Source: Microbacterium sp. MYb54
GTDB lineage: Bacteria; Actinomycetota; Actinomycetes; Actinomycetales; Microbacteriaceae
NCBI RefSeq assembly: GCF_002979515.1
Contig: NZ_PCPA01000021.1
Span: 1-58,415, forward strand
DNA length: 58,415 bases
Direction: 5' to 3'
The position numbers were made by a program, and so were the translations under genes. This document shows positions 24,191 through 32,931 of the stretch, piece after piece (position 1 is the first letter of the stretch; every line of letters begins with the position of its first letter). The notes beneath the pieces are model-generated. The model ran no database searches and was not told the origin of the DNA. It saw only the letters and a program-made list of their open reading frames with translations.

Positions 24191-25590
24191 GAGTCGAAGC
24201 CCATTCCCACGGCGTCGAGCGTCTTGAGGAACAGGTTGCGCTTGCCCTCGTTGTGGTCGGCCTGGTTCATCGCGGCCCGCACCAGGTTGACGCCGATCGA
24301 CGCGGCGGGCTCCGGTGGGAAGGGGATGGGCTTCTCGCGCACCATCCGCAGCTCGGTGCGCTCGGTCGAATCCCCCGACAGCTTGTCGAGCATGACGTCG
24401 GCCGCGAAGCGTGCGGCTCCCACGCCCAGGCCGGTGAACCCGGTCGCGTAGGCCACGCGTCCCTTGCGGGCGGTGCCGAAGAAGGCGCAGAAGCGGCTGG
24501 ACGAGTCGATAGCCCCGGCCCAGCGGTGCGTGAAGCGCAAACCCTCCAGCTGCGGGAACGTCGTGAAGAAATGCGAGGCGAGCTTGCGGTGGCTCTCGAT
24601 GCGGTCCTCGTACTCGGGGCGCACCTTGCCGCCGAAGTGATAGACGGCGTCGTAGCCGCCGAACAGGATGCGGTTGTCGCCGGTGAGCCGGTAGTAGTGG
24701 AACTGGTTCGCGCTGTCGGCGAGGCCCTGGCGGTTCGACCAGCCGATGGACGCCAGCTGCTCGGTCGTGAGCGGCTCGGTCATCAGCACGTAGTCGTACA
24801 CGGGTACGGTCATCAGGCGGTTGCGCTTGAGGAGCGAGGGGAAGACGTTCGTGCCGAGGGCCACGGCATCCGCGATCACCCGACCGTTCGGGGTGACCAG
24901 CGTGATCGGGCCCGACCCGTCGCCCTCGATGGCGCGCACCAGGCTGTGCTCGTAGATCTCGACGCCCAGATCTGCGGCCACGCGCGCCAGCTCCAGGCCG
25001 AGCTTGGCCGGATGCACCATGGCGCAGCCGTCGCGGTCCCAGGCGCCGGCGAGGAACGTCTCCGAGTGCACCTCGGCCTGCACGGCTTCGCGGTCGAGGA
25101 AGCCCGGCTCTTCGCGGAACCACTCGACCTGGTGCGGCTCGACGGCGACGGCCAGCTGCCCCGTGCGCTCGAACTCCGCATCCATGCCGTAGCGCTCGAC
25201 GGTCTCGCCGATGCCGTCGAGGTTCTCGTGGCCCAGCTCTTCGAGGCGGTCGATCTCTTCGGGCCACCGGTTCACGCCGTTCTCGTGACCGTGGGTGAGG
25301 CTCGACTCGCAGAAGCCGCCGTTGCGACCGGAGGCCGCCCAGGCGATGCGCGAGGCCTCGACCACCACGACGCGGCGTTCGGGGTCGCGCTCCTTCGCTC
25401 GCACCGCCGTCCACAGCCCGGCGTACCCGCCGCCGACGATGGCGAGGTCGGCGCGGACCGTGCCGTTCAGGCGAGGATGCGTCGGTCGATCGACATCGTC
25501 GAGCCAGAACACCCGCAGGGCGGTGTCGCGGAGGGAGTCGTCGATGACGGACGGCGACGGCTGCTGGCGTTCGAAAACGGTGGTGCCCAT
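24187..25590 (-). CDS. FAD-dependent oxidoreductase, gamma-glutamylputrescine oxidase-like (DAO family)
   Basis: A 467-residue amine oxidase of the D-amino-acid-oxidase/PuuB family. The FAD motif is DLAIVGGGYAGLWTA near residue 47, then VVVVEASRIAWAASGRNGGFCE near 73; this ASGRNGGF sequence is typical of PuuB-like enzymes. VPVYDYVLMTEPL near 263 and the C-terminal FAD motif GVAYATGFTGLGVGAA near 396 follow. ATG 25590 has GGAGAGAAC upstream; a longer reading is Arg/His-rich and unlikely. With the divergent aminobutyraldehyde-type dehydrogenase and the Lrp regulator it fits polyamine or related amine catabolism: oxidation to an aldehyde, then to the acid. Exact amine unknown. Confidence 0.88.
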   Translation of the reverse strand: MGTTVFERQQPSPSVIDDSLRDTALRVFWLDDVDRPTHPRLNGTVRADLAIVGGGYAGLWTAVRAKERDPERRVVVVEASRIAWAASGRNGGFCESSLTHGHENGVNRWPEEIDRLEELGHENLDGIGETVERYGMDAEFERTGQLAVAVEPHQVEWFREEPGFLDREAVQAEVHSETFLAGAWDRDGCAMVHPAKLGLELARVAADLGVEIYEHSLVRAIEGDGSGPITLVTPNGRVIADAVALGTNVFPSLLKRNRLMTVPVYDYVLMTEPLTTEQLASIGWSNRQGLADSANQFHYYRLTGDNRILFGGYDAVYHFGGKVRPEYEDRIESHRKLASHFFTTFPQLEGLRFTHRWAGAIDSSSRFCAFFGTARKGRVAYATGFTGLGVGAARFAADVMLDKLSGDSTERTELRMVREKPIPFPPEPAASIGVNLVRAAMNQADHNEGKRNLFLKTLDAVGMGFDS

Positions 25591-25619
25591 TGTTCTCTCC
25601 GTTGTGTGCGGGGCGCGCT

Positions 25620-26087
25620 TCAGCGCGTGCCCCAGTTGTAGAGGTCTTTGTAGAGGCCTGCGTAGAGCATGCTCTCGGTGTGCGCGACGCCGGGGATCGT
25701 GCGGATGCGGGTCGCGATCAGGTCGATCAGGTGCTCGTCGTTCTCGCACACTGCCTCGACGAGGATGTCGAAGGTGCCGAGCGTGACGACGACGTAGGCC
25801 AGCTCGGGGATCGTGGTGAGCTCTTCAGCGATCGCGCGCGGATCCCCCGAGACCCGGATGCCGACCATCGACATGCGGTGGAAGCCGAGCTGCATCGGGT
25901 CGGTGACCGCGACGATCTGGATGATGCCTGCCTCTGTCATCCGCTGCACCCGCTGGCGTGCCGCGGCTTCGCTGAGCCCGACCTCTCGAGCGATCTCGGC
26001 GTAGGGGCGGCGGCCGTCCTCCTGCAGCAGTTCGACGATGCGCTTCGAGATGTCATCAAGGGCAGGCAGGGACGGCTTCGTGCTCAT
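25620..26087 (-). CDS. Lrp/AsnC family transcriptional regulator
   Basis: A 155-residue regulator. The N-terminal HTH spans residues 10-55 (LDDISKRIVELLQEDGRRPY, AEIAREVGLSEAAARQRVQRM), and the C-terminal RAM ligand domain runs from about 70 to 145 (GVAHTESMLYAGLYKDLYNW at the end). It lies 29 bp upstream of the FAD oxidoreductase in the same direction and is divergent from the aldehyde dehydrogenase. It therefore probably senses an amine or amino acid and controls both arms, as Lrp-type regulators of amine catabolism do. Confidence 0.92.
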   Translation of the reverse strand: MSTKPSLPALDDISKRIVELLQEDGRRPYAEIAREVGLSEAAARQRVQRMTEAGIIQIVAVTDPMQLGFHRMSMVGIRVSGDPRAIAEELTTIPELAYVVVTLGTFDILVEAVCENDEHLIDLIATRIRTIPGVAHTESMLYAGLYKDLYNWGTR

Positions 26088-26151
26088 ATGTCGATATTGT
26101 CAGCCATACCTTTGTTATGCAACTGATTCAGTCGTCTGCTCTGATCAGATC

Positions 26152-26180
26152 TTCAGATTCCGTATCGAAGCGGATACGAT
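26152..26180 (+). promoter_or_regulatory. Leaderless promoter of the aldehyde dehydrogenase with inverted repeat
   Basis: TTCAGA (26152-26157), 17-bp spacer, TACGAT (26175-26180), then 6 nt to ATG 26187 with no ribosome site. The repeat CGTATC (26161-26166) / GATACG (26173-26178) overlaps the -10 and is a candidate site for the divergent Lrp regulator. A second palindrome TCTGATCAGA lies just upstream. Confidence 0.5.
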
Positions 26181-26186
26181 GACCCC

Positions 26187-27638
26187 ATGCCCAGTCATCT
26201 TCTGAAGGATTCAGCGCCGTTGCAGAACTTCATCGGCGGACGCTACGTGCCCGCGGGTGGCGCCGGCCGGATGCCGCTCACCGACCCGGTCACCGAAGAC
26301 ACCTACGGCGAGCTGCCGCTCTCCGACGTCAGCGACGTGGATGCCGCGTATGCCGCCGCATCCGCCGCCTTCCGGTTCTGGCGCGATGTCACGCCCGCCG
26401 ACCGGCAGCTGGCGCTGTTCCGCATCGCCGACGAGATGCTGGCGCGAGCCGAGGAGTTCGCCGATCTCGAGTCGCAGGACACGGGGAAGCCGCGCGCGAG
26501 CCTGGTCGCCGACGAGATCATGCAGTCGGTCGACCAGCTGCGCTTCTTCGCCGGCGCCGCTCGCAGCCTCGAGGGTCGGGCGGCGGGGGAGTACCTCGCC
26601 GGGCACACCTCCTTCGTGCGTCGCGAGCCCGTCGGGGTGATCGGCCAGGTGACCCCGTGGAACTACCCGCTGAACATGGCGGTGTGGAAGATCGCTCCCG
26701 CGCTCGCCGCCGGCAACACGGTCGTGCTGAAGCCCGCGGAGTCGACGCCGCTCACCACGCTGCTGCTCGCCGAGATCGTCGCGCTGCATACGCCGGCCGG
26801 CACCCTCAACGTCGTGCTCGGTGATCGGGACACGGGCGTCGCGCTCGTAGAGCACCCCACGCCGCAGATGGTCGCGATCACCGGTTCGGTGCGGGCGGGC
26901 ATGGCGGTGGCGCGTTCTGCGGCGAACGACGTCAAACGCGTGCACCTGGAGCTCGGCGGCAAGGCCCCGGCGATCGTGTTCGCCGACGCATCGATCGAGA
27001 AGGCCGTCGACGGCATCGTCAACGGGGCCTTCTTCAACGGCGGGCAGGACTGCACCGCGGCCACCAGGGTGCTCGTGCACGCCTCACGGCACGACGAGCT
27101 CGTCGCCGCGCTCGTGGCCAGGGCGAAGACTCACGCCCGCACCGGTGCCCCGCACGAGGAAGGCGTGCTGTACGGACCGCTGAGCAGCGCCGCCCAGCTC
27201 GCACAGGTGCAGGTATTCATCGATCGCCTGCCCGCTCACGCGAAGATCGAGACCGGTGGCCGTCGCCAGGGAGATCAGGGCTACTTCTGGGAGGCCACGA
27301 TCGTATCCGGCGTGCACCAGGACGATGAGGTCGTGCAGGGCGAGATCTTCGGGCCGGTGCTCACGGTGCAGTCGTTCTCCGAGGATGACGAGGCGCTGGA
27401 GATGGCGAACGACGTGCCGTACGCGCTCGCCGCTTCGGTGTGGACGACCGACCACGCACGGGCGATGCGCTTCTCGCGCGACCTCGACTTCGGCTGCGTG
27501 TGGATCAACACGCACATCCCGTTCGTGTCGGACATGCCGCACGGCGGGTTCAAGCACTCCGGCTACGGGAAAGACCTCTCGCAGTACGGCTTCGACGACT
27601 ACACGCGCATCAAGCACGTGATGAGCGCGCTCGACTGA
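26187..27638 (+). CDS. Aldehyde dehydrogenase, gamma-aminobutyraldehyde dehydrogenase type
   Basis: A 483-residue NAD-dependent ALDH. QVTPWNYPLNMAVWKIAPAL near residue 150 carries the oxyanion asparagine. The NAD fingerprint ITGSVRAGMAVA is near 230, the catalytic glutamate is in HLELGGKAP near 253, and the catalytic cysteine is in GGQDCTAATR near 286. EIFGPVLTV is near 385. GGQDCTA and the PHGGFKHSGYGKDLSQYGFDDYTRIKHV end are typical of aminobutyraldehyde (PatD-like) dehydrogenases. It would turn 4-aminobutanal or a related aminoaldehyde into the amino acid. Divergent from the Lrp/amine-oxidase/cupin genes. Confidence 0.92.
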   Translation: MPSHLLKDSAPLQNFIGGRYVPAGGAGRMPLTDPVTEDTYGELPLSDVSDVDAAYAAASAAFRFWRDVTPADRQLALFRIADEMLARAEEFADLESQDTGKPRASLVADEIMQSVDQLRFFAGAARSLEGRAAGEYLAGHTSFVRREPVGVIGQVTPWNYPLNMAVWKIAPALAAGNTVVLKPAESTPLTTLLLAEIVALHTPAGTLNVVLGDRDTGVALVEHPTPQMVAITGSVRAGMAVARSAANDVKRVHLELGGKAPAIVFADASIEKAVDGIVNGAFFNGGQDCTAATRVLVHASRHDELVAALVARAKTHARTGAPHEEGVLYGPLSSAAQLAQVQVFIDRLPAHAKIETGGRRQGDQGYFWEATIVSGVHQDDEVVQGEIFGPVLTVQSFSEDDEALEMANDVPYALAASVWTTDHARAMRFSRDLDFGCVWINTHIPFVSDMPHGGFKHSGYGKDLSQYGFDDYTRIKHVMSALD

Positions 27639-27699
27639 CGCGAGCCCGCCGGGTCGAAGCGGGCTACTATCGTGAACCGACAAACTCTGGGGGGTTCAC

Positions 27700-28974
27700 A
27701 TGTCGACGCCTACTTACTTCCGCCATGGACTGCGACGGATGTCGGGGCGCGATGCGACCGAGTCGCATCGCGCCGCGACTCCACTCGAGCTGCTGTTCGA
27801 TCTGACATTCGTCGCCGCCTTCGGGGTCGCCGGCAACCAGCTCGCCTCGGCGATCGCCCACGGCGACTTCGCCGCAGGTATCGGCGGGTTCTGCTTCGCC
27901 ATGGTCGCGATCGTGTGGGCATGGATCAACTACTCATGGTTCGCGTCGGCGTTCGACACGGATGACTGGTTGTTCCGGGTGCTCACCATGGTGCAGATGG
28001 CGGGCGTGGTCGTGCTGGCGATCGGCCTTCCGCCGATGTTCGCGTCGCTCGAGCGGGGACAGCCGGTCGAGAACGAGATCATGGTCGCCGGGTACGTGGT
28101 GATGCGGGTGGCCGTCATCGCGCAGTGGTTGCGTGCCGCGCACGGGAGTCCGCAGTATCTCGCCGTCGCCAAGACCTACGCCCTGATCATCGGGATCGCG
28201 CAGGTGGGATGGGTGATCCTGCTCTTCCTCCCGCTCGATCCGATGGGGTTCCTGATCGGAGCGCTGATCGTCTCGGTGATCGACTGGTCGAGTCCGATCG
28301 TCGCCGAGACGAAGGGGCTTCGCCACGGCGGGGCCACCCCGTGGCATCCGCACCACATCGCCGAGCGCTACTCGCTGCTCGCGATCATCGCGCTCGGAGA
28401 GACCGTGTTCGGCACGCTGGCTGCGGCGCAGGCGGTGACCGACGCGGAGGGCTGGTCGTTCTCGTCGATCATGGTGATCGGGCTCGGGATCGTCATGGCT
28501 TTCGCGCTGTGGTGGGTCTACTTCATGGTTCCGAGCGCGCCGATCCTCGCGGTGCGTCGCTCCAAGGCGCTGGTGTGGGGGTACGGCCACATCCTGCTCT
28601 TCGCCGCGATCGCCGCGGTCGGTGCGGGCCTGCACGTCATCGGGTACGTGTACGACGAGCATTATCACGTGAGCACTCTCACGGCGATCTCGTCGATCGC
28701 GGTCCCGGTGCTGGTCTTCATGGTCACGCTGTACCTGCTGCATGCCTGGCTGGTGTCCGAGTTCCCCAAGAACTCGCCGCTGCAGATCACCGTTCTCGCG
28801 TTGCCGGTGCTCGCGATCGTGCTGGCGGCGGTGGGGCTACCGCTGTGGCTGTGCCTGCTCGTCATCGTGATCTCGCCGATCGCGATCGTGTTGTCGTTCG
28901 AGCTCGGCGCCTGGCGCGCACTCGATGCCCAGCTCGACCGGGCGGTGAGTGCCGGTCGCGCGATGGCCGGTTGA
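27700..28974 (+). CDS. Low temperature requirement protein A (LtrA) family membrane protein
   Basis: A 424-residue polytopic membrane protein with about 10-11 hydrophobic segments. LtrA hallmarks are TPLELLFDLTFVAAFGVAGNQL near residue 27, then WINYSWFASAFDTDDWLFRVLTM split near residues 75-97. HPHHIAERYSLLAIIALGETV near 216 is the most conserved block. The name comes from a Listeria mutant defective at low temperature; biochemical function is unknown. A -10-like TACTAT sits at 27665-27670 and a G-rich ribosome site precedes the ATG. No functional link to its neighbours is visible. Confidence 0.9.
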   Translation: MSTPTYFRHGLRRMSGRDATESHRAATPLELLFDLTFVAAFGVAGNQLASAIAHGDFAAGIGGFCFAMVAIVWAWINYSWFASAFDTDDWLFRVLTMVQMAGVVVLAIGLPPMFASLERGQPVENEIMVAGYVVMRVAVIAQWLRAAHGSPQYLAVAKTYALIIGIAQVGWVILLFLPLDPMGFLIGALIVSVIDWSSPIVAETKGLRHGGATPWHPHHIAERYSLLAIIALGETVFGTLAAAQAVTDAEGWSFSSIMVIGLGIVMAFALWWVYFMVPSAPILAVRRSKALVWGYGHILLFAAIAAVGAGLHVIGYVYDEHYHVSTLTAISSIAVPVLVFMVTLYLLHAWLVSEFPKNSPLQITVLALPVLAIVLAAVGLPLWLCLLVIVISPIAIVLSFELGAWRALDAQLDRAVSAGRAMAG

Positions 28975-28978
28975 CGGG

Positions 28979-29056
28979 GATCGTGCGCGGGATCGTGCGG
29001 GGAAGCCGTGCGGGAAACCGAGCGGGGAAACCGCAGGGAACCGAGCGGGGAAACCG
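28979..29056. repeat. Degenerate G-rich tandem repeat between genes
   Basis: CCGAGCGGGGAAACCG occurs at 29018-29033 and again at 29041-29056, and shorter variants (GGGATCGTGCGGGG, GCGGGAAACCG) precede it. The array fills the gap between the convergent LtrA and GNAT genes. Confidence 0.6.
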
Positions 29057-29061
29057 AGCAG

Positions 29062-29586
29062 TCAGGCCGGCAGCAGCTTCACTCGGCGATGTTCGCGCAG
29101 GATGAGCTGCGGGCGCTCCTCGATCTTGATCGCGCCGTCCTCGACCCAACCGTGACGGGCGTAGAAGGAGTCGGCACGTTCGTTCCCATCGAGCACCCAG
29201 AGGTAGGCGCGGTCATGGCCGGCCTCGATGATGCGTTGTTCGGCCGCCTCGAGCAGCGCGTGGCCTGCGCCCGTCGACCAGGCTGAGGGGTCGGCGTAGA
29301 TGCCGTAGACCTCGCCGTCGGTGAGTCCATCGGGGTCTCGGCCCGAGCCTAGCGACGCCCAGCCCACGACGCGGTCGTCGCGCACGGCGACAAGGGTTCC
29401 GAGGCCCGTCGGCAGCGGTTCGGCGACGATGCGACGCCAACCTGCAGCGCGCTCGTCGATGGAGAGACCGTCGAGCACGGACTGGTCGATGAGCCCGCGG
29501 TAGGCGACCTGCCACGAGCGGACGTGCACGCCGGCGATGTCTTCGGCGTCTTCGGTGCGGGCGGCGCGGATCACCAGCGGGCTCAT
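29062..29586 (-). CDS. GNAT family N-acetyltransferase
   Basis: A 174-residue acetyltransferase. It opens with MSPLVIRAARTEDAEDIAGVHVRSW, typical of GNATs. The acetyl-CoA-binding core is VYGIYADPSAWSTGAGHALLEAAEQ at residues 93-117; the usual Arg/Gln-x-x-Gly-x-Gly/Ala loop is present as WSTGAGHAL. AYLWVLDGNERADSFYARHGWVEDG near 127-151 is the family C-terminal beta-alpha unit. The acceptor substrate is unknown. A truncated relic of a close relative lies 1.4 kb away at 30983-31078. Confidence 0.88.
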   Translation of the reverse strand: MSPLVIRAARTEDAEDIAGVHVRSWQVAYRGLIDQSVLDGLSIDERAAGWRRIVAEPLPTGLGTLVAVRDDRVVGWASLGSGRDPDGLTDGEVYGIYADPSAWSTGAGHALLEAAEQRIIEAGHDRAYLWVLDGNERADSFYARHGWVEDGAIKIEERPQLILREHRRVKLLPA

Positions 29587-29645
29587 CCACCCACCCTAGG
29601 GGGATCCCGGAGTCGAGCGGCGGCCGTGCAGGTGGACGGTCGGGG

Positions 29646-30827
29646 TCAGCTCACGTTCTTCTTGAGCCACGGCATGGGATCGACGGCGACGGTGTTGATG
29701 TGCACCTCGAAGTGCAGGCAGGAGCCGAACACATAGCCGGTCGATCCGACGTCGCCGATGTACTGGCCCTCTTCGACACAGTCGCCGACCTCGACCGCGC
29801 GGCTTCCGTACGTCATGTGCGAGTACACCGTGCTCACGGCCTGCCCGTCGACGATGCTCTCGATCTGGATCGTCACGCCGTAGCCCTGGTAGCTCTCGGT
29901 GGAGCGGGAGACGCAGCCCTTCATCGCGGCGTTGATCGGCGTGCCGACGGGGGCTGCGAAGTCTTGCCCGAGATGCGATCTGCCTGGACGCGAGGCGCCG
30001 AACCCATCCGTGAACGAGTAGGTCCCATCGGCCATCGGCATGACGATGCGTCCGGCCAGAGGGATCTCCAGCGCGCTCCCGAGCGGCATGCCGGCAGCGA
30101 TTGCGGCGGCGACGGCGCGCGAGTGGGTTTCCTTGATCTCCTCTGGCGTCGTCGCGGAGAAGCTCCCACGCGGAGCGATCTCGGCGCGGATCTCGTCCTT
30201 CGCCGTGTAGGACTGTGCGGTACCGTCTGCCACGGTGGAGACCCGGGCAGTGGTCGCGGCGGCCTGATCGCTCGTGGTGCTGAGCGCGGGCAGTGCGGCA
30301 CCGGTGATCATCACACCGATGGCGAAGGTGGCGCCGAGCGCCTTGGCCTTCGCCCACGGACGCTTCGCTCGGCCGGCAGGAACCCGCGAGGGTGATGCAG
30401 CCCGCGGTGCGGTCTGCGGAGCCATGTGCCGGGGGCGCAGGCGAGGGTCCCAGGACCGGGGCTTGTTGGCTGTCTGCGGTTGCGGTGCCGCTGCCTCGGG
30501 CGCGGGGGCGGCTTCGGGCGCGGAGGCTGCGTCCGGTGCAGCGGCCGCGTTGCGTGCGGGGGCTGCCTCGGGCGCGGCGTTGCGTGCGGGGGCTGCGTCG
30601 GGTGCGGGGGTCGCGTCCGGTGCGGGAGCTGCATTCACCGGGAGGGGACTCTGCGAATCTGCGATGGCGGAGCGCCGCCGGTCACGCCTCAAAAGCGGTC
30701 GGGTCGAGTCGGGGACTTCTGTCGGGACTTCCGAGGCATCATGAGCGCGCTCGGGTGGCAGGGAATTCGTGACGGGATCCTTCCGGGAGGGCAGGTATTC
30801 GCGGCGGTCGATCCCCCCGGATGCCAC
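29646..30827 (-). CDS. M23-family peptidase, membrane-anchored
   Basis: A 393-residue protein with a LytM/M23 zinc endopeptidase domain at its C terminus: RSHLGQDFAAPVGTPINA near residue 285 carries the first His/Asp ligands, and HFEVHIN near 372 carries the HxH. All metal ligands are present, so it should cut peptidoglycan cross-bridges. The N-terminal 130 residues are charged and then Ala/Pro-rich (repeats of APEAAPAPEAA and APARNAA). A single membrane segment follows at about 163-180 (LGATFAIGVMITGAALPAL). This gives a type II topology with a long disordered cytoplasmic part. The GTG start (30827) lacks a ribosome site; TAAATT (30847-30842) is 14 nt upstream, so the leader is very short. 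Confidence 0.87.
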   Translation of the reverse strand: MASGGIDRREYLPSRKDPVTNSLPPERAHDASEVPTEVPDSTRPLLRRDRRRSAIADSQSPLPVNAAPAPDATPAPDAAPARNAAPEAAPARNAAAAPDAASAPEAAPAPEAAAPQPQTANKPRSWDPRLRPRHMAPQTAPRAASPSRVPAGRAKRPWAKAKALGATFAIGVMITGAALPALSTTSDQAAATTARVSTVADGTAQSYTAKDEIRAEIAPRGSFSATTPEEIKETHSRAVAAAIAAGMPLGSALEIPLAGRIVMPMADGTYSFTDGFGASRPGRSHLGQDFAAPVGTPINAAMKGCVSRSTESYQGYGVTIQIESIVDGQAVSTVYSHMTYGSRAVEVGDCVEEGQYIGDVGSTGYVFGSCLHFEVHINTVAVDPMPWLKKNVS

Positions 30828-31256
30828 CGTTACCGATCTGTAATTTAATCCGCGAAATCGCGAGCGTCAAATCGAGAGCGGATGACGGTGGGTCTCTTGC
30901 GGGGTCGAGGGTCGGAGTTGGGGACGTGTCGTGGGGGTCGAGCTGGAGTATTAGCGCGAACGGGGTGCTCGATAAGTCTGGGCTAGGTGAGACCTCGCCT
31001 GTGGACGCGCGCGCCCGTGATGTCTTCGGAGTCTTCGGTGTCATCGGTGCGGGCTTTGCGGATCATCACTGGGCTCATTCGTCAACCATATGGAGGGGTG
31101 AGGGGTGGTTTCCTGGGCGGGGGCTGGAGGTGTGGAGAGCGGCGCTCTGAGTCTTGTTGTGGAGGATTGGTGAGTTTCGAGAGTGTTCTGGAATATTGCT
31201 CTGATCTGGGGTTCTTGAGGGTTTGAATGTCGGTGGTTCCGTGTTGACTTGCGGGT
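30828..31256. other. Intergenic decay region
   Basis: This 429-bp stretch between the M23 gene and the DUF222 fragment has no intact gene. It contains the M23 -10 (30842-30847), G/T-rich sequence with no reading frame, the relic of a GNAT start (30983-31078), and the leader of the DUF222 fragment. Composition is more mixed than the flanks, as expected of decayed DNA. Confidence 0.6.
30983..31078 (-). pseudogene. Relic of the 5' end of a GNAT acetyltransferase gene
   Basis: Read on the minus strand from ATG 31078 it encodes MSPVMIRKARTDDTEDSED then ITGARVHRRGLT and a stop, 31 residues. This aligns with the first 22 or so residues of the intact GNAT at 29586 (MSPLVIRAARTEDAEDIAGVHV). The acetyl-CoA-binding core is gone. 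It appears to be the remnant of a duplicated or related GNAT gene. Confidence 0.6.
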
Positions 31257-31694
31257 ATGAACAGCCCCGTGGAACTGCTTGGTCAGGTCGTCGCCGACCT
31301 GGATGTGGTGCTGCGTTCTGACGTGCTGGCGGGGCTGAATGATGTGGAGAAGATGGAGCTTCTGTGGGTGGCGGGCGAGGTGCAGCGGCGGGTGGAGGCA
31401 GTGGTCGTGGAGACGGTCGCGTCGGTCGATGCGCGTCCGGCCGGGTCGGGAGAGGTCGGGTTCTGCGGAAAGTTCGGGTGCCGCACGGTGGGTGAGTTGC
31501 TGCAGCGGGTGCTGCGCACGGACGCCGCGGGTGCGGGGCGGGTGGTGAAGGCGGCCAAGGCCGTGCGACGTGAGGTGAACTTGTCGTCGGGGGCTTGGTT
31601 GCCGGCGCGGTGGCCCGAACTGCGGGCGGCACTGCTGGCCGGGACGGTCGGGGTCGCCGGAGTGTTGGCCGCGACCGGACCGGTCCCTACCTAA
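31257..31694 (+). pseudogene. Truncated DUF222 (13E12-type) HNH-endonuclease-like gene, N-terminal part
   Basis: 145 residues matching the start of DUF222 proteins, which are usually about 400-500 residues with a C-terminal HNH nuclease domain and are abundant in Microbacteriaceae. Visible family features are AGEVQRRVEAVVVETVASVDARPAGSGEVGFCGKFGCR split across residues 40-77, then VGELLQRVLRTDAAGAGRVVKAA and WPELRAALLAGTVGVAGV. The frame ends abruptly after LAATGPVPT, well inside DUF222, with no HNH motif. Lower-GC foreign-looking DNA begins within a few bases of this stop. A possible C-terminal remnant lies at 38783-38872 on the same strand. Confidence 0.75.
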
Positions 31695-31710
31695 TCGGTT
31701 CGCCTGGACG

Positions 31711-32931
31711 CTAGAGGACATAGGTGACCGGTTGATAATCGAGTCGCAGTAAGTTGAAATCCCGTTCCAGGGCATCAAAATCGTGGTTCCACAGCATGAT
31801 GCGGGCGGCGCGAACCCTTGTGTCATCGGTGGAAGAGCTCAGTTCGCCAAGTTCGATGCTCCGTGTGAGGCGATACTCGGATTCGAGCCGAGGTTCTTCG
31901 AACGCTCCAGCCCGCCCGTCAAGGGGCGCGTACCAAAGCCATGCAACGTAGGGGCCCGGTTGTGCTAAGACGACGGGATCAAGGTCGAAGTGAATCTGGA
32001 AGTAAATCGACTGGAAATTGATCCCGGAATTCAATTCATACTGCGCAGGGCAATCTGCCCCGGGGCTCCGCGCGGCGATTTCGAGAAAGATGAACTCATC
32101 GTTGGGCGTCCAGAAGAACTCGAGATGCGTGGTGCCATCGACGAGCGGCTTGAGCGCCTCCAGACACTGAAGATTGAATGCCTTCATCCGTTCGGCAAAC
32201 TTGCCGACATGCGGCAGGGTTATCGCCCCAATCGGCTTGTCGCCGGTCGCCTCAGCACTGGGGAAAGTATCCCGTGTCAGCTGGGTGTGAACAACTCGAC
32301 CGTTCTGGATGATCGAATCGACGTGCACGAGCGTGCCCGTTAGGAAGGTGTCTACTTCGAAACGTGAAGCATTAGGCGTGGCGTCAATCCAAGTCTCAAG
32401 TTCTGTGCGGGTGTCTACACGGAGCGAATGCTCCGCGCACGTGCCATCAACTTGCTTCACGAAGGCCGGCAGACCCACCTCAGCCAGAAGTCTCGAGGCT
32501 TCCGCATGCGACGTTCGCTCTGTAGTTTGAACTTGGGCGAACTTGGGAATGGCGATCCCCGAATTCCCAACAAACGCCTTCATCGTCGGCTTGTCGGTGA
32601 ATCTACGAATCTGGTCAGGTCGCGCTCCGGGAAGGTCGAATGCCTCTCTAATAATCGCGGCAAACATCATGGAATACTCGTCCTGAGTCACGAGACGCAG
32701 GTTGTCAGCTCCATGCTCCGCGAGCAATGTGGAGACTGCGGCGCGCAGGTCTGCGAGTGACCATTCATTCACATGAACGATGCTCTCGAACATCCCTCGC
32801 TGTTCTGTCGAAAGCGTCAGCCCATTGACTGCCCGCGTGACAATGTGGATACGCCTCCGCTGCTGATCTGCAATGTCGGCGACGTTGAATTTGAATCTGC
32901 TCGTCTTCTGCAGGACAACGAAATGGATCAT
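31711..32931 (-). CDS. ATP-grasp ligase, second of pair
   Basis: A 406-residue ATP-grasp enzyme, the family that joins a carboxylate to an amine through an acyl phosphate. Layout: N-terminal pre-ATP-grasp domain (1-110), DKPTMKAFVGNSGIAIPKF near 132, lysine strand LPAFVKQVDGTCAEHSLRV near 170, FEVDTFLTGTLVHVDSII near 212. The metal-binding end is THLEFFWTPNDEFIFLEIAARSPG split near residues 284-308. The usual Gly-rich loop after the lysine (GxGSxG) is replaced by GTCAEHS, so nucleotide handling may differ from its partner. The order of domains matches the adjacent ATP-grasp gene, suggesting an old duplication. ATG overlaps the preceding stop by 4 nt; last gene of the operon. Confidence 0.85.
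   Translation of the reverse strand: MIHFVVLQKTSRFKFNVADIADQQRRRIHIVTRAVNGLTLSTEQRGMFESIVHVNEWSLADLRAAVSTLLAEHGADNLRLVTQDEYSMMFAAIIREAFDLPGARPDQIRRFTDKPTMKAFVGNSGIAIPKFAQVQTTERTSHAEASRLLAEVGLPAFVKQVDGTCAEHSLRVDTRTELETWIDATPNASRFEVDTFLTGTLVHVDSIIQNGRVVHTQLTRDTFPSAEATGDKPIGAITLPHVGKFAERMKAFNLQCLEALKPLVDGTTHLEFFWTPNDEFIFLEIAARSPGADCPAQYELNSGINFQSIYFQIHFDLDPVVLAQPGPYVAWLWYAPLDGRAGAFEEPRLESEYRLTRSIELGELSSSTDDTRVRAARIMLWNHDFDALERDFNLLRLDYQPVTYVL

Noticed and set aside
30828..31256. c-di-AMP riboswitch before the M23 peptidase gene
   Set aside because: Actinobacterial cell-wall hydrolases often have one, but I could not find the conserved ydaO-type core, and the gene has a -10 only 14 nt before its start.
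31741..32000. Short plus-strand frames within the ATP-grasp region
   Set aside because: They lie opposite a well-supported ligase and lack starts and motifs.
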